The position numbers and the translations under genes were made by a program. 64,000 bases of DNA, taken from an uncultured Oleispira sp. (GTDB lineage: Bacteria; Pseudomonadota; Gammaproteobacteria; Pseudomonadales; Oceanobacteraceae). The stretch spans positions 1 to 64,000 of the forward strand of contig CAJXUD010000002.1 in assembly GCA_913061415.1 (NCBI GenBank), given 5' to 3'. Under the pieces are notes generated by a model that did no database searches, had not been told where the DNA came from, and saw nothing but the letters and a program-made list of their open reading frames with translations. Positions 59,463 to 64,000 of the stretch are shown piece by piece. The stretch's first letter is position 1. The number at the start of each line of letters is the position of its first letter.

Positions 59463-59476
59463 CTGATGCAGATCAA
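59463..59476. promoter_or_regulatory. FNR/Anr-type box (one mismatch)
   Basis: CTGATGCAGATCAA matches TTGATNNNNATCAA at 9 of 10 defined positions, 51 bases from the perfect box (centre to centre). Beyond it to 59757 I find no hairpin or other site in the region. Confidence 0.45.
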
Positions 59477-59757
59477 TTTTTACTCAAAACATACAATGCC
59501 TGATCAATCCATTCGAAATTTTTCTCACCAAGCGTTTCCGACCTTCTACTGATTTGATGTGTTATTACTCAGAAAGGCTACAACTTTAGGTTTACCTTTG
59601 ATGACATTCACATAAGTCCCAATATGACTCATACTTTATACTGACTTATGTAAAAACACGCTCTAACTGTTACCTTGTTTAAAATAATGCCCGTTTTTTA
59701 AGCCATAATTAGAGTAGTATTTATTAAAATTTGTTTCACGACGAACAGGATAATATT

Positions 59758-61290
59758 GTGAATGGACCTTTTCTCACTTCATTCCTTGCATTGAGCTTAT
59801 TAAGTACGCCTTTGTATGCCGCTGATATGACAGCCGCTGACGTAAGCACCGCTAATAGTAGCAGCCAAAACAAGGGGACGCTGGATGATTCCAATAGCGA
59901 TGATCTAAGCCCACCAGCCCCCGCTACAATTGACAATAATATTAGCATAATTGAAAACTCTGAAACTCTCGCCCAAAGTCCCGCTCAAAATCCCGTTCAA
60001 AGAAAAACGTCACTGACTGAACTCACTCAGCTTATTGAACAATCTAAGTTTCCTCTTGCTTATCAGCTCGGTCTCACGATGCATGAGGGATGGGAAGGCG
60101 ACGAGCAATTTGATTTCAATTTCGCTTTAGCCGCTTCGCAAACAGGGCATTATAACCAAGCAATCTTTGCCTTTGAGCGCTTATTAGACGCTCATCCGAA
60201 CAACCTTCGTTTTCGCTTAGAAATGGCACGCTGTTATTACTTTTTGAATAATCATGAAGCAGCCAAACGTGAATTCACCACCGTTGCTGAGGCCAATCCG
60301 CCTTCTGCCGTTCAAAACCAAATTGACCACTTTTTAGATCGAATTGCCGACCAACAGCACAAAGTAACTCAATCATGGAAAGCAGGAGTAGGTTTGGCCC
60401 TAGGACACGATACCAACATCAATGCAGCAGCCGATATTGATTCGATTAATGCGACATTTTATGACGCTAATAATGTCCCAGCATTAACCGGCACTTTGCT
60501 GTTAGACAACAAGCAAAAATCCCAAGCCAGTAATTATTATCAGCTGCAAGCATTTGGTTCTATTACGCAACCACTTTCTAAGCGTACCCATTTAGATGCT
60601 AGCCTGTCGGTTTCTCAAAAAGACAACTTTGTGAATAATGACTACGACCTGAGCAACCTTTCGGCAAACGGCGGCATAACTATTTTACGTGACCAGCATA
60701 GCTTGCGTTTAGGTGGGGTAGCCCGCCAGTACTGGTTAGCAGGAGAAACGTTACAAAATCAATTGCTAGCAAACGTTCGCTGGCAGTGGTTTTTTGCCCC
60801 CGCTTGGAAAGCCAGTACAGAACTAGAGTTAGGCCAGCAAAACAACAACCAAAATGATGCATTAAATTTTGGGCAATGGCAGGGGAAGTTCAGTATGTTG
60901 CGCCACTATGAGCAAGGCTTTGTTCATAGCCTTCAACTCAGCTTAGGCAGTAATACGGCTAAAGATAAAAAATACAATTTTCAAGGCAGTGACTATTACA
61001 GCTTAGGCTATCAGGCCCAGCAAAAGCTGACAGCCAATCAACAGCTTTATGCCCAAGCCAGTTACCGTAATAATCACTATGCTGCCAAATTTGCTGATAA
61101 TGACCTATTTTACGCGGGAAAACAGCGCTCAGATAATATTGCGCAACTGGCCGTAGGCTGGCTCTATAATGTTCAGCCCGCAACAACGTTTAAGCTGCAA
61201 GTGAACCACAGTAATAATCAAAGTAACCTCGAATTGTACGACTACCAACGTACGTTAATTGAAGCAGGCTTAACCCTAGCGTTTAAATAA
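59758..61290 (+). CDS. TPR plus beta-barrel outer-membrane protein, Slam/DUF560-like
   Basis: The 510-residue outer-membrane protein has a signal peptide to about residue 22 (PLYAAD), a polar linker, TPR repeats (about 85-180, with FERLLDAHPNNLRFRLEMARCYYFL) and a C-terminal beta-barrel (about 205-510) of alternating hydrophobic strands ending in ALTLAFK. The link SWKAGVGLALGHDTNINAA at the barrel start recalls DUF560 proteins (surface lipoprotein assembly modifiers), which export proteins to the cell surface. I take GTG at 59758, preceded by AGGA seven bases upstream. It is followed after 12 bases by a FecR-domain gene, which is the obvious candidate client. Confidence 0.7.
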   Translation: MNGPFLTSFLALSLLSTPLYAADMTAADVSTANSSSQNKGTLDDSNSDDLSPPAPATIDNNISIIENSETLAQSPAQNPVQRKTSLTELTQLIEQSKFPLAYQLGLTMHEGWEGDEQFDFNFALAASQTGHYNQAIFAFERLLDAHPNNLRFRLEMARCYYFLNNHEAAKREFTTVAEANPPSAVQNQIDHFLDRIADQQHKVTQSWKAGVGLALGHDTNINAAADIDSINATFYDANNVPALTGTLLLDNKQKSQASNYYQLQAFGSITQPLSKRTHLDASLSVSQKDNFVNNDYDLSNLSANGGITILRDQHSLRLGGVARQYWLAGETLQNQLLANVRWQWFFAPAWKASTELELGQQNNNQNDALNFGQWQGKFSMLRHYEQGFVHSLQLSLGSNTAKDKKYNFQGSDYYSLGYQAQQKLTANQQLYAQASYRNNHYAAKFADNDLFYAGKQRSDNIAQLAVGWLYNVQPATTFKLQVNHSNNQSNLELYDYQRTLIEAGLTLAFK

Positions 61291-61302
61291 AGGAGTTCTA
61301 GG

Positions 61303-63132
61303 ATGCAGTATTTACAAGCATATTTATTCAAGCATTTTTCATCGCTGTGTGTATTAGGTCTTATGTGCAGCACGTTATTATTTTCTTACTCTGCAACGGC
61401 CGCTGACATCGCTGGGCGCATCATCATGGCCCGAGGCGATGTTAAGGCGGTTAATAGTGAAGGAAGCATTCGCCAATTAAAACGCCGAGACTCTATTTAT
61501 AGTCACGAAATTATTAAAACAGGTAAGGCCAGTAAAGTTCAGATTCGCTTTATCGATAATGCTTTATTAGCCCTTAAGGCCGAATCTGAACTTAATATTA
61601 AAGCCTATGTGTATTCCACAGAGAATGAAGAAGATAACCAAGTACTGATGGAGCTGGTTGCCGGTGGCTTTCGTACTTTAACGGGCAAAATTGGTAAAGG
61701 AAATAAAGAAGCCTATAAGGTTGAAACTCCTGTTGCCAGTATTGGTATTCGAGGCACTTTATATGACGTACAGCTGGCCGTTGATAAAATCTTTGCCGGT
61801 GTGTGGAAAGGGGGAATTTCTTTAGATACCCCTCAAGGCCAATTTAATTTAGGCATAGGTTCAGATTTCGATTTTGGTGAGATATCAGCTTCTGGAGTCT
61901 TTACGGGGTTATTGAATCCACCCGCCGCTTTTACACCCCAAACACCCGCGTCCGGTTCAGACTCAAATACTAAAGATGAAACGAATGATGGCAGCTCAAC
62001 AGCCTCTGATAGCTTTTCTGATTCTAATAATGGCAATAGCGACAATAATAGCGATGGTGAAACGAACAATTCCCCGCTAATTGATTCCGCTGCCCCAAAC
62101 ACAAGCATTCCTAGTCCATTTGAAAAAGATGGCCTTCCCGATGAAACGATTGCAGAAAATGATAGTTTTATTAAGGATGAAAATGAGCCTAATACGTCTA
62201 TTGATCCACTTCCTGGAAGCCCAGATTCTCGACTATCTCCAGCCGAAGTTGAACAGTTAAATACCAACGCAAAAATTGCGTTGCTGGTAGGCGATAATAA
62301 CCAAGGATTGGCCATCGCGTTGAATACAAATGGTGATGAGCAAGGCGATCTATTCTTTTTAGCAACAAAAGTAGCAGCAGATGGAGTAGCCACTCAAGAG
62401 GTGATTCGACGTGGCGAAGCGCTTGATGTTGATTTTAGCACTCGGCAACCTTGGAGCGACCAAATCAGTTGGGGCATTTGGCAAGGAACCTCAGAGGCTC
62501 CTATACGCCGTTATACCGAATATAGTGATACGGGCTTCAGACCAATCGAGCAGGATCTATTTTATCTGGCAGGAAAACCTGCATCCAGCGCAGATTTAAC
62601 CAATGGCATCGTAGCCGGAACACTTCACTTTTCAACCAGTAGTTCTGATCTTTCACCTGATAATCAAACAGATTTTATTGCCAGCAGTAATGCTGGAGTC
62701 GTAACGAATGTTGACGCTCAGTTTGATCTAACCTCAAGCGCGGGCAACCACGCTATTAGTAACATTTCTATGACTGTCGAATCGCGTAATGCTATGGCAG
62801 ACCAAGATAGCACATGGAATATGTACGCAGAAGAAGGCACCATTGAAGGCGCAACGATTACTGTCGATCACCTAACCGGCGATTTTTATTCTATGTCAAC
62901 AGACAGTACCGGAAGTGATATTTCAGCTGCTGCCGTTACCAATGCAGATACCAATACCGGTACAATCGACTCCAATAGTCCTTCATCAGCATCAGGCAGT
63001 CTAAGCGGTATTTTATTAGCCCCAGCAGGCAATAGCACCGTGATCGATACTTTTGCAGGGGCTTTTGACCTATCAACTGACGACGGCGTTCATAATGCCG
63101 CGGGGGTCATCATTCTTAAGGCGGGGCAATAG
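61303..63132 (+). CDS. FecR-domain exported protein with beta-rich C-terminus
   Basis: The 609-residue protein begins after AGGAG and has a signal peptide (about 1-33, ATAA; no lipobox). A FecR domain (about 40-170) has GDVKAVNSEGSIRQL and PVASIGIRGTLYDVQL. A low-complexity Ser/Asp/Asn-rich linker follows (about 205-320), then a beta-rich domain to the end (about 325-609) with GSLSGILL and GAFDLS repeats, like the small C-terminal barrels of Slam clients such as TbpB-type proteins. It is co-transcribed with the TPR/barrel gene and is probably its exported partner. There is no ECF sigma gene nearby, so it is not a classical FecR. Confidence 0.75.
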   Translation: MQYLQAYLFKHFSSLCVLGLMCSTLLFSYSATAADIAGRIIMARGDVKAVNSEGSIRQLKRRDSIYSHEIIKTGKASKVQIRFIDNALLALKAESELNIKAYVYSTENEEDNQVLMELVAGGFRTLTGKIGKGNKEAYKVETPVASIGIRGTLYDVQLAVDKIFAGVWKGGISLDTPQGQFNLGIGSDFDFGEISASGVFTGLLNPPAAFTPQTPASGSDSNTKDETNDGSSTASDSFSDSNNGNSDNNSDGETNNSPLIDSAAPNTSIPSPFEKDGLPDETIAENDSFIKDENEPNTSIDPLPGSPDSRLSPAEVEQLNTNAKIALLVGDNNQGLAIALNTNGDEQGDLFFLATKVAADGVATQEVIRRGEALDVDFSTRQPWSDQISWGIWQGTSEAPIRRYTEYSDTGFRPIEQDLFYLAGKPASSADLTNGIVAGTLHFSTSSSDLSPDNQTDFIASSNAGVVTNVDAQFDLTSSAGNHAISNISMTVESRNAMADQDSTWNMYAEEGTIEGATITVDHLTGDFYSMSTDSTGSDISAAAVTNADTNTGTIDSNSPSSASGSLSGILLAPAGNSTVIDTFAGAFDLSTDDGVHNAAGVIILKAGQ

Positions 63133-63169
63133 CTTAAACGCTTAAAGTAGCCTAAACGCTCAGCTAACG

Positions 63170-63205
63170 GTAAATGATCAGTTAATGTCTTAAGTGATCA
63201 TTTAC
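63170..63205. terminator. Bidirectional hairpin between FecR gene and cyclase
   Basis: GTAAATGATCA (63170-63180) pairs perfectly with TGATCATTTAC (63195-63205) over a 14-base loop. The right arm overlaps the cyclase stop codon. There is no long T-run, so it is a likely rather than certain terminator. Confidence 0.5.
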
Positions 63206-64000
63206 TTGTATGCCTAAAGACCCCATCCCAATCTTGTGCGAGTTCTTGCTCGCGCAAGTCTTTAATTCTCTCTAGATATACCTGATACACTTTTACTTCT
63301 GGAAAGTCTGTTTGTAATGCCATTAACTTTTCCACAGCTTGCGACCAGTTTTGCTTTAAATACTCGTTGTAGGCCAGGTCAAAACGCTTAACTTCATCCA
63401 TCTTAGCGTCAGTAACCTCAGACCTGATTCCTAATGGCTGATAAACCGCAATCGGCTCATCCTTCCCTTTCACTTGTATGCGATCCATAAAAGCAAAAAC
63501 AATATCTGGGCATAGCTCGGCGGTACGTTCTCCCACTAGAATTTCAGCGCCATAAAATTTAGTAATACTTTCTAGGCGTGAACCTAAATTTACCGCGTCA
63601 CCAAGTACCGTATACGCTCGACGGTACGAAGACCCCATGTCACCGACATTCATCACACCGCTATTTAAACCCACACCAATTTTTATCTCTGGCAATCCTC
63701 TTGCCATAAATTCAGTACTGATTATTTTCGTCATTTTTTGCATCTCTAAGGCTGCAAGAATTCCATGATGAGCGTGGTGTTTATCGTCTATTGGTGCTCC
63801 CCAAAAAGCCATCACCATGTCCCCTACGTATTTATCAATAGTACCGTCATGATCAAAAATTATTTTAGTGATGGGCGTAAAATATTGATTAAGCATGGCT
63901 TTTAATTCAGCCGCCGATAAGTTTTCAGAAATAGACGTAAAGCTGCGAATATCTGCGAATAAAACGGTTAGCTCTTTACTATCACCGGTGAATTGATAAG
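63198..64000 (-). CDS. Adenylate/guanylate cyclase (class III), 5' part missing
   Basis: The frame runs off the window end (267 codons seen). It contains a full class III cyclase domain: metal Asp in VLFADIRSFTS (just inside the window edge), second metal Asp in DKYVGDMVMAFWGAP, transition-state Asn/Arg in LGDAVNLGSRLE, and a Lys and an Asp at the purine-specifying positions, as in adenylate cyclases. A C-terminal helical region follows (about the last 60 residues). The N-terminal sensor domain lies outside. Since FecR genes often neighbour CHASE2 proteins, a CHASE2 sensor there is likely but unseen. It is convergent with the FecR gene. Confidence 0.92.
   Translation of the reverse strand, partial: YQFTGDSKELTVLFADIRSFTSISENLSAAELKAMLNQYFTPITKIIFDHDGTIDKYVGDMVMAFWGAPIDDKHHAHHGILAALEMQKMTKIISTEFMARGLPEIKIGVGLNSGVMNVGDMGSSYRRAYTVLGDAVNLGSRLESITKFYGAEILVGERTAELCPDIVFAFMDRIQVKGKDEPIAVYQPLGIRSEVTDAKMDEVKRFDLAYNEYLKQNWSQAVEKLMALQTDFPEVKVYQVYLERIKDLREQELAQDWDGVFRHTSK

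Noticed and set aside
59731-59757. TTG at 59731 as start of the TPR/barrel gene
   Set aside because: It would add an acidic stretch in front of the signal peptide; GTG at 59758 has AGGA at good spacing and gives a normal signal peptide.

Overview
The window comes from a gammaproteobacterium of low to middling GC content. The 16S fragment, the order of the core genes and the many outer-membrane and surface proteins point to a marine heterotroph of the Oceanospirillales type (Oleispira, Thalassolituus or Bermanella-like). That placement is my inference from gene content and protein similarity remembered from those groups; the genus is not proven here.

Layout. 1-923 is the 5' part of a 16S rRNA gene on the minus strand. 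It is preceded by a boxA-like leader and three tandem rRNA-type promoters, then two imperfect palindromic repeats. 2-14 kb is a mixed housekeeping and accessory stretch: an AraC regulator, an unusual winged-helix/nuclease-like protein, cmoM, a Fur-box gene, a peroxiredoxin-glutaredoxin fusion, yqcC, a DUF3549 gene, a YchJ-like gene, a TolA-like secreted protein, a diguanylate cyclase, two overlapping GNAT genes and a flavoprotein. 14.2-28.9 kb is the classical envelope/translation cluster on the minus strand, in the order rpsB-tsf-pyrH-frr-uppS-cdsA-dxr-rseP-bamA-skp-lpxD-fabZ-lpxA-lpxB-rnhB. Divergent map-glnD lies beyond it. The cluster makes undecaprenyl diphosphate, isoprenoid precursor, CDP-diacylglycerol, lipid A and the outer-membrane protein assembly machine. 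dnaE, which usually follows rnhB, lies 33 kb away and is joined directly to tilS, with no accA between them.

32.9-45.0 kb holds the most interesting unit. It is a minus-strand, operon-like run of a 2572-residue surface protein (Calx-beta/Ig-like domains, ten 79-residue repeats, thrombospondin type-3 calcium repeats, and an OmpA barrel plus OmpA peptidoglycan-binding domain), an OmpR-type response regulator, a periplasmic LysM-FecR protein and a CHASE2 sensor histidine kinase. The giant protein has a CTERM-like sorting signal immediately followed by what looks like a complete second signal peptide in its interior. It therefore reads like a surface protein fused to an OmpA precursor.

45.4-64 kb contains an IS3 remnant, tilS, dnaE, an ABC-2 transporter pair, an AraC gene broken by an in-frame stop, trmN, two tandem PhoA-type alkaline phosphatases, a 46-residue membrane protein lying downstream of two FNR-type boxes, and a second FecR locus. 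That locus is a TPR plus beta-barrel (Slam/DUF560-like) outer-membrane protein, a FecR-domain exported protein with a beta-rich C-terminus, and a convergent class III adenylate cyclase that runs off the window end. The two FecR-centred loci, one next to a CHASE2 kinase and one next to a cyclase, are the best candidates for an undescribed envelope-sensing or surface-display system.
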